Below are positions 6,086 to 6,266 of a stretch of 6,266 bases of DNA, one piece after another. The stretch covers positions 1-6,266 of the forward strand of contig JAJFUG010000202.1 in the NCBI GenBank assembly GCA_021372515.1, written 5' to 3'. This DNA comes from a bacterium. GTDB lineage: Bacteria > Gemmatimonadota > Glassbacteria > GWA2-58-10. The stretch's first letter is position 1. The number at the start of each line of letters is the position of its first letter. A model generated the notes under the pieces. That model worked only from the letters and a program-made list of their open reading frames with translations. It was not told the DNA's origin and did not search any database. A program made the position numbers and the translations under genes.

Positions 6086-6266
6086 TTAGGTTTTTGCATA
6101 GAATGTTATGGGCGAACACAGTGTCCGTATCGGAATGACTCGATCCTGGGTTAAAGCCAAGCCTCGTGCGGCTGACAGGCCGCCGTTGTTGCCTTGGGGG
6201 GCCGCACCTGTCTGAGCCTCCCGCCAGGGCAGCGTGTAATCGAACGTGAAACGGCCGGGGCTGAAA
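6086..6266 (-). CDS. Possible C-terminal end of a gene entering from the right edge
   Basis: On the minus strand, one frame stays open from the right edge for 59 codons to a TAA at 6088-6086. Its first 20 or so codons are rich in third-position G/C and read like protein (FSPGRFTFDYTLPWRE), but further on codon use looks random. A second minus-strand frame is also open over the same stretch (to a TGA at 6074-6072), so length alone is weak evidence. A convergent gene with the REP-like element between it and the transglycosylase would be a normal layout. No family is recognised. Confidence 0.22.
   Translation of the reverse strand, partial: FSPGRFTFDYTLPWREAQTGAAPQGNNGGLSAARGLALTQDRVIPIRTLCSPITFYAKT

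Larger units (their letters stand above)
5883..6266. other. Gene-poor 3' region with palindromes and a possible incoming gene end
   Basis: There is no complete gene in these 384 bases. I find no clear intrinsic terminator after the transglycosylase. The stretch contains a REP-like palindrome (5980-6001), competing inverted repeats at 6166-6218 and an open minus-strand frame from the right edge (6086-6266). I checked both strands for tRNA: the minus-strand GTTCGATTA near 6240 looks like a T-loop, but its flanks do not pair. Confidence 0.6.

Noticed and set aside
6235-6250. T-loop-like GTTCGATTA on the minus strand, suggesting a tRNA
   Set aside because: Flanking bases do not form a 5-bp T-stem and no acceptor or anticodon arm can be found.

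Overview
The window is GC-rich, densely coding bacterial chromosome. Two genes at its right-hand side carry export signals: a TPR protein with a lipobox and a lytic transglycosylase that would act on peptidoglycan. This suggests a diderm (Gram-negative-type) bacterium. I cannot name the phylum. The third-position GC bias, the yebC-ruvC-ruvA-ruvB order and the REP-like element would all fit a GC-rich proteobacterium, an acidobacterium or an FCB-type candidate-phylum genome. No phage, plasmid or transposase gene is visible, and nothing points to recent horizontal transfer.

Left half, minus strand (1-2879): a tight housekeeping operon read right to left, yebC, ruvC, ruvA, ruvB. yebC and ruvC are 4 bases apart, ruvC and ruvA overlap by ATGA, and ruvB follows after a short gap and runs off the left edge with its last residues missing. 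RuvA and RuvB form the Holliday-junction branch-migration motor and RuvC is the resolvase. YebC is a TACO1-family translation factor/regulator that often sits beside ruvC. A good sigma70-like promoter (3059-3087) lies about 170 bases upstream of yebC. The leader it would produce contains two strong inverted repeats.

Middle and right, plus strand (3175-5882): a divergently transcribed DUF1611-family P-loop protein (family members include the D-glutamate N-acetyltransferase DgcN), then 34 bases later a six-repeat TPR lipoprotein. A further 151 bases on, behind its own promoter and a perfect 10-bp inverted repeat, is a GH23 lytic transglycosylase with a DUF4124-like motif at its N-terminus and a similar one at its C-terminus. 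The last two probably act in the envelope. A link between the DUF1611 protein and wall-derived D-glutamate is possible but is inference only.

Right end (5883-6266): 384 bases with no complete gene. It holds a REP-like palindrome of a type I recognise as widely dispersed in bacterial intergenic regions, a region of competing inverted repeats, and possibly the 3' end of a minus-strand gene entering from the right edge.

I see no convincing undescribed multi-gene system here. The most useful leads are the structured yebC leader, the inverted repeat overlapping the transglycosylase promoter, the architecture and membrane anchoring of the transglycosylase, and the DUF1611 protein.
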